Shown here piece after piece: positions 1-8,187 of a stretch of 64,000 nucleotides of DNA. The notes under the pieces were generated by a model that was not told the origin of the DNA, searched no databases, and saw nothing but the letters and a program-made list of their open reading frames with translations. Numbering within the stretch: position 1 is the first letter of the stretch; the number at the start of each line of letters is the position of its first letter. The position numbers and the translations under genes were made by a program. Origin of the DNA: Fibrobacterota bacterium. GTDB taxonomy: Bacteria > Fibrobacterota > Fibrobacteria > UBA11236. Where the stretch lies: assembly GCA_019509785.1 (NCBI GenBank), contig JAEKLQ010000042.1, positions 1-64,000 on the forward strand, read 5' to 3'.

Positions 1-734
1 ACGTCCCGGATACGGCTTTCCGCATCCTGCGTGTTGTAAATCTGGTTGCCCAGATTGCTGATGGCGAACTCCAGGCGGTTCACGTAGGCGCCCATGTCCG
101 AACGCATGGTATTCACCGACTTGATGGCCGTGTCGATGAGCGACAAAGTGGCCAACGCCCCCGAAGCCGTCGATACCGACGTGGTGGTGGCGTTCATGCC
201 CAAGGCGCCCAAGGTCATGGCGCTCACCGTGATCGACATGCGGTCGGTGGTCGCGCTCGAGCCCGCGCCGATATGCAATACCGAAGCCTGCCCGCCGGTG
301 GCGCCGAAGGAGCCCGCGGCCCCGTCCAGCAAGGTCATGCCGTTATAAGCCGCCGAATTCGAGATTCGGCTGATTTCGCTCATCAGCTGTCCGAATTCCT
401 TATCGGTATAAGAACGTTCGGTGGTGGTCATGGTGTCGGTGGAGCTCTGGATGGAGAGCTCGCGCATGCGCTGGAGGATATTGTTGATTTCCCCCGCCGA
501 ACCTTCGGCGATTTGCACCAGGGCGATACCGTCTTCGGCATTACTCTTGGCGCGGCCCATGCCGCGGATCTTGCTGCGCATCGACTCGGAAACCGAGAGG
601 CCGGCGGCATCGTCCGAGGCGCGGTTGATCCGCATACCGGTCGAAAGTTTCTCAAGGGACTTGGCGAGGGAGTTCTGCTGGGTTTCCAGCGCCCCCTGGC
701 CGATCATCGACGAAATATTATGATTAATACGCAA
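1..734 (-). CDS. fliC: flagellin, C-terminus cut by window edge
   Basis: Flagellin, the secreted subunit of the flagellar filament. About 244 residues are visible; roughly 40 C-terminal residues lie beyond position 1 if it matches its 284-aa neighbour. The N-terminus reads L/M-R-I-N-H-N-I-S as in the complete flagellin next door and carries the usual D0/D1 coiled coil (ERSYTDKEFGQLM region). No ATG lies at the right place: the codon aligned with the neighbour's ATG is TTG at 734-732, behind a GGAGG ribosome site, so I use a TTG start. A sigma-28-type promoter lies upstream. It is a paralogue of the 982-1836 gene in the same orientation. Confidence 0.93.
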   Translation of the reverse strand, partial: MRINHNISSMIGQGALETQQNSLAKSLEKLSTGMRINRASDDAAGLSVSESMRSKIRGMGRAKSNAEDGIALVQIAEGSAGEINNILQRMRELSIQSSTDTMTTTERSYTDKEFGQLMSEISRISNSAAYNGMTLLDGAAGSFGATGGQASVLHIGAGSSATTDRMSITVSAMTLGALGMNATTTSVSTASGALATLSLIDTAIKSVNTMRSDMGAYVNRLEFAISNLGNQIYNTQDAESRIRD

Positions 735-810
735 GAGGAAACCTCCGTGTTGAACCCTACCCGCTCAGGCATCCCTGCCCGGTATTTCTATGTGGCTTCG
801 CCCACTAGGT

Positions 811-839
811 TTATCGGCAAGGATCGGCAGGGACTTTAA
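811..839 (-). promoter_or_regulatory. sigma-28 (FliA-type) promoter of flagellin 1
   Basis: Read on the minus strand, the site has TAAAG followed 15 bases later by GCCGATAA, matching the flagellar sigma-28 consensus (TAAA, 15-16 bases, GCCGATAA). It ends about 77 bases before the TTG start. This supports class-3 flagellar control. I see no equally good match upstream of the second flagellin. Confidence 0.8.
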
Positions 840-925
840 TTTTTCCCCGATTTTTTTTCGCGGCCCGTTTTAGCCCGTTGATACCGGCCTAAAGGACAGC
901 GACATGGAAGATTAGGGGGAAACGG

Positions 926-953
926 AAAAGGCCGCGTCCTGGGACGCGGCCTT
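926..953 (-). terminator. rho-independent terminator of flagellin 2
   Basis: A 12-bp perfect stem (AAGGCCGCGTCC against GGACGCGGCCTT) is followed on the minus strand by TTTTCC. It lies 28 bases past the stop of the 982-1836 flagellin, separating the two flagellin transcripts. Confidence 0.88.
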
Positions 954-981
954 CTCACCCGACGGGAGGTGCGGGATTTGG

Positions 982-1836
982 TTACCCTTTGAGCAGGCTG
1001 AGCACGCCTTGCGGGACCTGATTGGCCTGCGCCAACATCGAAGTCGCGCTCTGGCTGAGGATTTGCGCGCGGGTGAACTCCGTGGTCTCCTGCGCGAAGT
1101 CCACGTCGCGTATGCGGCTCTCGGCGTCCTGCGTGTTATAGACCTGGTTGGACAAGTTGCTGATGGCGAACTCCAGGCGGTTCACGTACGCGCCCATATC
1201 GGAACGCATGGTATTCACCGACCGGATGGCGACATCGATAAGCGACAGCGAGGATAAGGCGCCCGCCGAGGTGGAAACCGAGGTCGTCGTGGGGCTCATG
1301 CCCAGGGCTCCCAGGGTCATGGCACTGATGGTGATGCTGATGCGGTCGATGGCATTGCTGGATCCCGCGCCGATATGCAGCACCGAAGCCTGGCCTCCCG
1401 AGACGCCGAAGGATCCCGCGTCACCGTCAAGCAGGGTCATTCCATTATAGGAAGCCGAGCTCGAAATACGGGTGATTTCGTTCATCAACTGGCCGAACTC
1501 CTTATCCGTATAAGAACGTTCGGTGGTGGTCATGGTGTCGGTGGAGCTCTGGATGGAGAGCTCGCGCATGCGCTGGAGGATGTTGTTGATTTCCCCCGTG
1601 GCGCCTTCCGCGATTTGCAAGAGCGCGATGCCGTCTTCGGCGTTGCTCTTGGCGCGGCCCATGCCGCGGATCTTGCTACGGAGCGACTCGGAGACCGAGA
1701 GGCCGGCGGCGTCGTCCGAAGCGCGGTTGATCCGCATGCCGGTCGACAGTTTTTCCAGGGACTTGCTCAAGGAGTTCTGCTGGGTTTCCAGAGCACCCTG
1801 GCCGATCATCGAAGAGATATTATGATTAATGCGCAT
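982..1836 (-). CDS. fliC: flagellin
   Basis: Complete 284-residue flagellin, short compared with enterobacterial forms and lacking an obvious large D2/D3 insert. The N-terminal D0/D1 helices carry the typical MRINHNISSM start and the ASDDAAGLSVSE stretch. The C-terminal helices end in the conserved SMLAQANQVPQ region, which folds back on the N-terminus in the filament. The ATG start has GGTTCG/GAGG-like bases just upstream. Very similar to the truncated flagellin at 1-734, so the pair is a recent tandem duplication. A strong terminator follows. Confidence 0.97.
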   Translation of the reverse strand: MRINHNISSMIGQGALETQQNSLSKSLEKLSTGMRINRASDDAAGLSVSESLRSKIRGMGRAKSNAEDGIALLQIAEGATGEINNILQRMRELSIQSSTDTMTTTERSYTDKEFGQLMNEITRISSSASYNGMTLLDGDAGSFGVSGGQASVLHIGAGSSNAIDRISITISAMTLGALGMSPTTTSVSTSAGALSSLSLIDVAIRSVNTMRSDMGAYVNRLEFAISNLSNQVYNTQDAESRIRDVDFAQETTEFTRAQILSQSATSMLAQANQVPQGVLSLLKG

Positions 1837-2162
1837 GAGACGAACCTCCGTGTTTTCATTTCGCTCAGCTGCTTCCTTGCAGCTTCGCGGCTCCGCGTTT
1901 TTGCGGCCCCGCTTTTCGCGGGCCCCGGGACTCCCTCCCGGCTTGCATCTCTTTCTTCGGATAATTTTTCCCCGGAGTTGAGGACTTTTTTCCGCATAAG
2001 TCCAACCCCCGCGGCAACTTAACGCAAGACCTAAAGCGGATTGAAAGCCTTTTCGCGAAATAATTTCCCGGAAACCGCGAAATCGCCTCCGTAACGCTCG
2101 GGTTACGTGGCGGGAATTGGAGCGGAAGTTGAAGGGGTTTGTCGGAAAGAAAATCGGTAGTC
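1837..2162. other. flagellin 2 upstream region, no gene seen
   Basis: About 325 bases between flagellin 2 and the end of the leftward sugar-dehydrogenase operon. It should hold the flagellin 2 promoter, but I found no convincing sigma-28, sigma-54 or sigma-70 match. The short reading frames here have no ribosome site or recognisable product. Confidence 0.5.
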
Positions 2163-2213
2163 CCCTTAGCGCGCTGCCTGACAGCTCGCTAAGGGCCGCG
2201 GGAATTCCCGCGG
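2163..2213 (-). terminator. paired hairpins after the sugar-dehydrogenase gene
   Basis: An 18-bp perfect palindrome (CCGCGGGAATTCCCGCGG, 2196-2213) begins five bases after the stop at 2218. It is followed by a second stem of 9 bp (CCCTTAGCG with CGCTAAGGG, 2163-2195). The T-run after them is broken by other bases, so termination is inferred from position and stem strength. Confidence 0.5.
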
Positions 2214-2217
2214 ACGG

Positions 2218-3963
2218 TTAGTAAAACCGGACGCGCAACAGTCCCGCGCCCAATTGACGGGGGAATTCCAGCTTCAAATCGCCGGAAACGCCCTGGCGGG
2301 CGTAACTCCAGACCTTGCGTCCCGACAGATCGTAGGCGTCCAGGCCTGCGGCGTCGGCGGGCAAATCGATGGGCTGTAAGCCGGAAACCAGGGTGCTGGC
2401 CACGGTCCCTTGCGGGCGCGCGGATCTGGCTAAGGACGTCACCGGCGCGCAGGCGTCGTTGATGGTGCCGGTATAATCGATGCGGGCGAGAGCGGCGTTG
2501 TTATCCCCGTAACCGCTCTGGCTGTACTGCAGCACGTACAAGGAACCGTCCTTGGGTCCGTACAGCGCGGCGATATCGCTGTTCTTGCCCACGACGGCGA
2601 GGTCGTAAAACTTGTTCAGTTTCCCGTCCGCGGTGAAGTCGATGAACTTATGCACGCCGCGGGACCAATCCCAGATGAACATGCGGCCGTCGTATTGGGG
2701 CGGGAACTTGGTGGTAGAGACCAAGGTCTTGTCGTACCGGTACATGGGGCCGCCCATGGCGGTCTCGGCGCCCTGTCCCATCTGCGGCCAGTCGGTGGAA
2801 TTACTGATCGAATACCAGATGAACGGGGCCCGTGACGGCGGCAGCTTATTGACGCCGGTATTGTTGGGTGAATTGTTCACCGGCTTGGAGCAGTCGTATT
2901 TGTCCCCGATCGTGCCCGGATCCGAGGTACTCGTGTAGGTCACGGCATTGTACGCGAATTGGTTGCCGTTGCAATAGGGCCAACCGTAATAGCCGGGATC
3001 CATGGCGATATTGAATTCGTCATGCCCGGAGCGGCCGCGATTGGCCACGCTCTGATCGGCATCCGGGCCGACCTCGCCCCAGATCAGCCAACCGGTCTGA
3101 TCATCCACCGTGAAGCGGTAGGGATTGCGCATGCCCATGGCGTAGATTTCGGGCTTTACCTTGGTCAATTCATCCGCGGTCCAGAACGTGGACATCGCGT
3201 CCTTGAAGTTGCCTTTCGGGATGGTATACCACGAGCCGTTGGTAAGGGTCGCTTCCGGATGGATGCGGCTGATCTTTCCGCGCAGATCGTTGGTGTTGGC
3301 CGCCGACTTCTGGGCGTCGGAACCGGGATCGGGCGTATAGACGGGAGCGAAGCCGGCGTTGTGGGTATCATGCGGATTGGAGTCGTCGCCGGAACTGAGC
3401 CACAGATTCCCTTTCTTATCGAACCACATGCCGCCGCCGTCATGGTAAATCCCGTTCTTCCAACGCGGAATGCGCAAGATCTCGGTCTTGGTGGAGGCGT
3501 CCATCAAGTCCCCGTTCACCTTATAGCGCCAAAGCACCTGGGCGCGATTGGTAGTCGAGGGATCGTTGGCCAGCACGTAGAGGAAGCCGCTGGTAGCGAA
3601 ATCGGGCGGGATCGCCACGCCCAAAAGACCGTTCTCATTATCGAAGTTGACGGGAACGTTTCCAGCCTTTACGGGCGTGGCCTGCCCGGGCTTGTAAACC
3701 TGGATATTGCCGCTGACCATTTCACCGATGAAGATACGGCCGTCGGGTGCGGCTGCCATGTGGACGGGATGGTCCAAGGTGGACGAAGCGAGCACGACCG
3801 TCCGCTTGAAATCGGAGGCCGCGGGCTCCGGGCACGACTGGGCCCCGCCACGGTTCGGCCAAACCAGGCATGCCAATGCCGCCAACGCCAGTACCCGTGT
3901 TGCCTGCAAGCTATTCCTTCCCGTGGCCTCGGGGCGAACGCCCTTTTTCCGAATCGTCTGCAT
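2218..3963 (-). CDS. secreted glucose/sorbosone dehydrogenase-like beta-propeller
   Basis: A 581-residue exported protein of the glucose/sorbosone dehydrogenase (GSDH) family, whose members are six-bladed propellers, many binding PQQ and oxidising sugars. The start is the ATG at 3963 behind GGGAAGAG; the frame stays open upstream but overlaps the previous gene. A signal peptide (residues about 15-45, ending GGAQ) is followed by the propeller with motifs such as FIGEMVSGNIQVY, GLLGVAIPPDF, YHDGGGMWFD and GMRNPYRFTVD. The last 70 residues contain a YDLSGRKVW stretch resembling Por/T9SS sorting domains. Last gene of a three-gene operon. Enzyme activity and substrate are not predictable. Confidence 0.85.
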   Translation of the reverse strand: MQTIRKKGVRPEATGRNSLQATRVLALAALACLVWPNRGGAQSCPEPAASDFKRTVVLASSTLDHPVHMAAAPDGRIFIGEMVSGNIQVYKPGQATPVKAGNVPVNFDNENGLLGVAIPPDFATSGFLYVLANDPSTTNRAQVLWRYKVNGDLMDASTKTEILRIPRWKNGIYHDGGGMWFDKKGNLWLSSGDDSNPHDTHNAGFAPVYTPDPGSDAQKSAANTNDLRGKISRIHPEATLTNGSWYTIPKGNFKDAMSTFWTADELTKVKPEIYAMGMRNPYRFTVDDQTGWLIWGEVGPDADQSVANRGRSGHDEFNIAMDPGYYGWPYCNGNQFAYNAVTYTSTSDPGTIGDKYDCSKPVNNSPNNTGVNKLPPSRAPFIWYSISNSTDWPQMGQGAETAMGGPMYRYDKTLVSTTKFPPQYDGRMFIWDWSRGVHKFIDFTADGKLNKFYDLAVVGKNSDIAALYGPKDGSLYVLQYSQSGYGDNNAALARIDYTGTINDACAPVTSLARSARPQGTVASTLVSGLQPIDLPADAAGLDAYDLSGRKVWSYARQGVSGDLKLEFPRQLGAGLLRVRFY

Positions 3964-3991
3964 AACTTCTCTTCCCTTCACTCCACCGTTG

Positions 3992-5659
3992 TCACAATCC
4001 AAAGGCCGGAAAAACCGATGCGGGCATCTGATTTTCGAAGCTGAGTTTGGCCCATTCCGCATCCCGCGCTACGGAATGGATCTCGGCCTCGTCCAACACC
4101 CCCGAAAACTCGAAACCAGGCCGGCCACTGCCGTGCCTGCCCATGGTCACGTTGAGCGGGAACTGAGGGCCGACGGCGCCCGTTACCGGGATTTGCCCCA
4201 CCTCATGCCCATCCAAGTACACCCGCAAAAAGGAACCATCGAAGGTTCCCATGATCGAATGCCAACGACCGTCCAGAACGGTGGGCGTTTTCGCAATAAG
4301 ATAGTTCCAGGTCGACGGGATTGTCGGCTGTGGTTTAACGGTCCAATACCAAAACTGCAACCCGGAATCCCGCAGGACCCTGATTCCATAATTGTCGCCC
4401 GCGCTTAGGATTTCCCCGCCTTGGAGCCCCAACTTCTTGCCGCTCGCTTTGATCCAGGCCGATAGAGTGAAAGTATTGGAAACCCTTAAACCGCTCCATG
4501 GCCGCGGGGAGAGGATATAATCCCCGGAATCGAGACCATGACCAGCGCCGATGTTCCCTTCGCGCGAGGTGTTGGCGATGTGGTCATCGCCATCGCTCCC
4601 TGCGCCGGTGACATCTTTATATAGCGCATTAGCAACCGTGTCGGGGGCTTCCTCGCCCAGATGCCAAACCCCCGCGAAACCGGCCAGGGTATCGAAGACG
4701 GTGCGGATGCGCATGGCTCCGGCCGCCGGGGTGGGGCCCCAATGCATGGAGATGTACTGATCGGCCTGGCCCGCGTGCAAGGTATCGAGGCGGACCCAGA
4801 CCGCGGCCTTTCCCGCCACCGGATCCCAGCTCTCGATCTCGCGCGCCAAAGGCGTCCCGTCGGCGGCGGAGAAGCGAAGATCGGATCCGCCGGAGCCCGC
4901 TTGCGAAAAGTCGAAAGCCGGGGCCGCGAGACGGACCAGCAAGGGGAAGTCGCGCAAGTCGTGGGATAAGGCGGTCGCGCCCGTGGCGGTATTGAGCAGG
5001 ACCTTGCGGGAGTACGGCCAAAGCGCGTAGGCGTCTACGGGCGAGACTTCCGCCTTGCGCACCAGCACGTTCTTCGCGAGCAAAAGGGCCGGGCCTCCGA
5101 GCCCCCTGGCGCAAGCGACGGTGGGAACCGTTCCGGCTGGCACGGAATCGATCCTCACCATTCCGGCGAGGCGCAATTCCGAATCGATGCGCGCGCGAAG
5201 CAAGGTGCCGGGCAAGTAAATCCAACCCGAGTCCGAATCCAATGTCTCCGGCATGGGGACGGATAAGCTTCCTGTCGCATGCAAGGTATCCGCGGGGACC
5301 TTTACCGAATCGGATCCCAGGCGCACGCCCCAGACGGCAAGGCGCCCACGGCCCGCTCCGTCGTGCGCCAGGACGTTGTATTCGCCTGGGGCCAAGCTGA
5401 GGAAGCGGTATCGGCCTTGGGAATCCGTCGTGACCTTAAGGGAGTCCGGTACGGGTCCGGCCGTCAGGGGATTATAGTCCGAAGGCAAGATGATCACCTC
5501 GGCCCCGGCTACCGGTACGCTGTCTTCCCCCAGCACCACGCCCGATACCCGGGCATTGCCGGCTTCGGTCGCATCGCCTCCCGAGGCCAAGCGGTCTATG
5601 CAGGCCGCCAATCCCAGGGCGGCCGCGAGGGCTCCCGCGATGAATGCCCAGCGCTTCAC
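3992..5659 (-). CDS. lipoprotein with carboxypeptidase-regulatory, DUF2341 and LamG domains
   Basis: A 555-residue outer-surface or periplasmic lipoprotein. The signal peptide ends in the lipobox LAAC (Cys 20). A carboxypeptidase-regulatory-like beta-sandwich follows (about 35-115, VSGVVLGEDSVPVAGAEV), then a DUF2341 domain (about 210-320, WPYSRKVLL to MHWGP) and a concanavalin-like LamG domain (about 340-555). LamG and DUF2341 pairs are common in carbohydrate-binding surface proteins. The start is GTG at 5659, overlapping the upstream TGA as GTGA, so it is translationally coupled to the TIGR02147 gene. Likely role: binding polysaccharide or another surface ligand; no catalytic residues are seen. 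Confidence 0.85.
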   Translation of the reverse strand: MKRWAFIAGALAAALGLAACIDRLASGGDATEAGNARVSGVVLGEDSVPVAGAEVIILPSDYNPLTAGPVPDSLKVTTDSQGRYRFLSLAPGEYNVLAHDGAGRGRLAVWGVRLGSDSVKVPADTLHATGSLSVPMPETLDSDSGWIYLPGTLLRARIDSELRLAGMVRIDSVPAGTVPTVACARGLGGPALLLAKNVLVRKAEVSPVDAYALWPYSRKVLLNTATGATALSHDLRDFPLLVRLAAPAFDFSQAGSGGSDLRFSAADGTPLAREIESWDPVAGKAAVWVRLDTLHAGQADQYISMHWGPTPAAGAMRIRTVFDTLAGFAGVWHLGEEAPDTVANALYKDVTGAGSDGDDHIANTSREGNIGAGHGLDSGDYILSPRPWSGLRVSNTFTLSAWIKASGKKLGLQGGEILSAGDNYGIRVLRDSGLQFWYWTVKPQPTIPSTWNYLIAKTPTVLDGRWHSIMGTFDGSFLRVYLDGHEVGQIPVTGAVGPQFPLNVTMGRHGSGRPGFEFSGVLDEAEIHSVARDAEWAKLSFENQMPASVFPAFGL

Positions 5660-6498
5660 GGCTTGGCCCCCATCCCGACCGGGAAGAATTGGAAGCTCAT
5701 CTGATACACGCGATCGGCGCCTTCGGCGGAAAGGGCGATATCCATCATCTCCTTGCGGAAGGCCTGAATGCGCGCCTTGATCTTGTGGAACTCGGGCTCA
5801 CCGAGCCCTAAGGTAAGGGCGGAGATGTCGCGCCCCTCCCTGGGTCCCGTATCCAGGGCGTTCTCGGCCACGCGCAAAACCTGCTTATGGTAATTGAGCA
5901 CGTTCAAGGCGGCCACTTCGTCGCCGGTGGAGATGATCGCGCTGGACTGCGTCCATTTGCCTTCGGCGTCGCGGGAGATGAGTCCCAGCTTCTCCAACAA
6001 CTTGACCGAGCTCTTGGCCTCGCGGGCGGGGATGGGAGGCACCAGGCACCGCGCCAGGCGGGCGTAATCGGGCTCCCCGTCGGGCCCCAGGCCTAAATCG
6101 ACTTTCGCGATCAAAGAGCGGATCACGGGATGATACCACTTGGTGAAATACTCGTATTGCTCTTCGCCGATGCGGGCGATCTTGAGCTTGCGTTTCAGGC
6201 CCAGCATGCGCGCGTAGTAATGATCCTTGGTCCCGGCGGTGCGCGCCTGGGTGAAGGGAACCAGCAATTCGAAATATTCCGTCTCGGCCTGGTTCAGCCT
6301 GATGGCCTTCGCCACGCGCGCCGTCGTCCCCGCGGAAAGATTCTTGGTGCCCTTGATGAGATGCAGCAGCCATGAGGTCGAATTCATCTCCGCCAACCGG
6401 GAAAAGTCGCGATAGGTAAACCCTTCCTGCGACTTGCGTTCCTCGTAGTAGTCTTTCAGAAAGACCCTGTAATTAGTGTATTCGAAGATGCTTTTCAC
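5656..6498 (-). CDS. TIGR02147 family putative regulator
   Basis: A 280-residue member of TIGR02147, a family first described as a large paralog set in Fibrobacter succinogenes and usually treated as a DNA-binding regulator. The N-terminus KSIFEYTNYRVFLKDYYEE is diagnostic, followed by a short helical DNA-binding-like region and the conserved C-terminal helices. I place the start at GTG 6498 because the family N-terminus begins there, although no strong ribosome site precedes it and the open frame extends further upstream. It leads an operon with the LamG lipoprotein and the propeller, and is divergent from nirK across a 195-base gap containing a repeated element. Confidence 0.88.
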   Translation of the reverse strand: MKSIFEYTNYRVFLKDYYEERKSQEGFTYRDFSRLAEMNSTSWLLHLIKGTKNLSAGTTARVAKAIRLNQAETEYFELLVPFTQARTAGTKDHYYARMLGLKRKLKIARIGEEQYEYFTKWYHPVIRSLIAKVDLGLGPDGEPDYARLARCLVPPIPAREAKSSVKLLEKLGLISRDAEGKWTQSSAIISTGDEVAALNVLNYHKQVLRVAENALDTGPREGRDISALTLGLGEPEFHKIKARIQAFRKEMMDIALSAEGADRVYQMSFQFFPVGMGAKP

Positions 6499-6500
6499 GT

Positions 6501-6647
6501 TTTGGATGCGATTCGGTAAACAGATCCCAGGCCCCAAAGGTAACGGAAAAGCGGGAAAAGTCAAGCTGAACCTTGGCCAGGAATTGCAACGACCTGGATC
6601 CCCCCGGCCCAGTCGCCGCCTATTTTGGATTCTTTCGGTAAACAAGA
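6501..6647. promoter_or_regulatory. two-copy element between the TIGR02147 gene and nirK
   Basis: The pattern TTTGGAT, three or four bases, TTCGGTAAACA occurs at 6501-6522 and again at 6624-6644, same orientation. One copy sits just upstream of the TIGR02147 start and the other about 50 bases before the nirK start. The layout suits a regulator acting on both divergent genes; which protein binds is unknown. Confidence 0.45.
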
Positions 6648-6693
6648 ATGTTACCGGCCGCATAACATAACTTTGCAGCGAGGAGGCACCATA

Positions 6694-8151
6694 ATGCTCA
6701 AAATCCCGATTCCGCGAAGGCGGGCCAGGGCTATGGAGTGGGCGGGAGCCGCCGCCCTCGCCACGGCGTTGGCGCTCGTCGCATGCGATACGGAGAAGGA
6801 CCGCGCCCAGCCCGCATCCGAGGAAGCCATTACCGGTTCCGAGGAGGCCGTTTTGACTTCCGCGCCTTCCGTGCCTCCCCCCGTCGCCCGCAATCATCCC
6901 GCCAAAATCGTCGTCCATCTCGAGGTCAAGGAAACGGTCAAGACCCTTTCGCCGGGGGTCCAGTACACCTTCTGGACCTTCGGCGGCGACGTGCCGGGCA
7001 AGTTCATCCGCATCCGCCAAGGCGATGAGGTCGAATTCCATCTAAGCAACCATCCCGACAACAAGATGCCCCACAACATCGATCTGCACGCGGTGTCGGG
7101 CCAGGGCGGCGGCGCGGCGGCGTCGGTCACCGCGCCCGGGCACTCGTCGCAATTCTCCTTCAAGGCCATGAACCCCGGGCTCTTCGTATACCATTGCGCC
7201 ACGGCGCCGGTGGGAATGCATATCGCCAACGGAATGTACGGCATGATCCTGGTGGAACCGAAAGGGGGGTTCCCCAAGGTTGATCATGAGTATTACGTGA
7301 TGCAAAGCGAGTTCTATACGGCCGGGAAGTACGGCGAAGAAGGCTTGCAGCCATTCTCCATGGAAAAGGCCATCAAGGAAGAACCCGATTACGTGGTCTT
7401 CAACGGCTCCGTCGGCGCGCTCCTCGACGACAAGGCCCTCACCGCCAAGGCCGGCGAGACGGTGCGTTTGTTCGTCGGCAATATCGGGCCGAATCTGATC
7501 TCTTCCTTCCACGTCATCGGGGAGATCTTCGATAACGTGTACGGCGAAGCCGGAACGATCGTCAACCACAACGTGCAGACCACCTTGATACCGGCGGGAG
7601 GCGCCGCCATCGTCGAGTTCAAGGTGGATGTGCCCGGCACCTATATCATGGTGGATCATTCCATCTTCCGGGCGTTCAACCAAGGGGCATTGGGAATGCT
7701 CAAGGCCAGCGGCGACGGTAACAATGAGATCTACTCGGGCAAGCAATTCGACGAGGTGTATCGGCCCGAAGGCAGCGCGATCCAATCCCTCGGCGGGACC
7801 CCGGCGATGCCGCCTGCCAAGCTGGACCATGCGCAACTGATGGAGCGGGGCGGCCGCATCTTCATCCAAATCTGCGCCGCCTGCCACCAACCCCAGGGGC
7901 AGGGCCTGCCGGGGGCCTTCCCTCCCCTGGCCCTTTCCGATTTCCTGATGGCCGACAAGCAACGCGCCATCGGCATCGTCAAGAACGGGTTGCAAGGGGA
8001 GGTCGTCGTAAAGGGGGTCAAGTACAATGGCGTGATGCCCAAACTCAATCTGGACGCGGCGGACATCGCCTCCGCGCTAACCTTCGTCCGTAACAGCTTC
8101 GGCAACGCGGGCGGGGACGTGACCATCGCGGAAGTCAACGCGGCCAAGTAA
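6694..8151 (+). CDS. nirK: copper nitrite reductase NirK with C-terminal cytochrome c
   Basis: A 485-residue lipoprotein (lipobox ALVAC, Cys 31) reducing nitrite to nitric oxide in the periplasm. Two cupredoxin domains hold all expected ligands: type 1 copper by His127, Cys168, His176 and Met181; type 2 copper by His132, His167 and His322; catalytic Asp130 and His273. A class I cytochrome c domain follows (haem motif CAACH at 394-398, axial Met448 in NGVMPKL), giving a built-in electron donor. The start is the ATG at 6694 behind GAGGAGGC; the open frame extends upstream without a ribosome site. The next gene encodes a copper-chaperone fusion, consistent with copper loading. Confidence 0.96.
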   Translation: MLKIPIPRRRARAMEWAGAAALATALALVACDTEKDRAQPASEEAITGSEEAVLTSAPSVPPPVARNHPAKIVVHLEVKETVKTLSPGVQYTFWTFGGDVPGKFIRIRQGDEVEFHLSNHPDNKMPHNIDLHAVSGQGGGAAASVTAPGHSSQFSFKAMNPGLFVYHCATAPVGMHIANGMYGMILVEPKGGFPKVDHEYYVMQSEFYTAGKYGEEGLQPFSMEKAIKEEPDYVVFNGSVGALLDDKALTAKAGETVRLFVGNIGPNLISSFHVIGEIFDNVYGEAGTIVNHNVQTTLIPAGGAAIVEFKVDVPGTYIMVDHSIFRAFNQGALGMLKASGDGNNEIYSGKQFDEVYRPEGSAIQSLGGTPAMPPAKLDHAQLMERGGRIFIQICAACHQPQGQGLPGAFPPLALSDFLMADKQRAIGIVKNGLQGEVVVKGVKYNGVMPKLNLDAADIASALTFVRNSFGNAGGDVTIAEVNAAK

Positions 8152-8187
8152 AGGGCTGATGCGCGCGGCGTGGATGGGAGTATGCGG

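Noticed and set aside
1806-1997. Small 63-codon frame overlapping the flagellin 2 start
   Set aside because: No ribosome site, charged low-complexity product, and it covers the flagellin leader.
6560-6693. FNR/NNR-type box (TTGAT-N4-ATCAA) upstream of nirK
   Set aside because: Searched by eye on both strands; no match with acceptable symmetry.
6499-7041. N-terminal extension of the TIGR02147 protein
   Set aside because: It would overlap nirK on the other strand, and the family N-terminus begins at GTG 6498.
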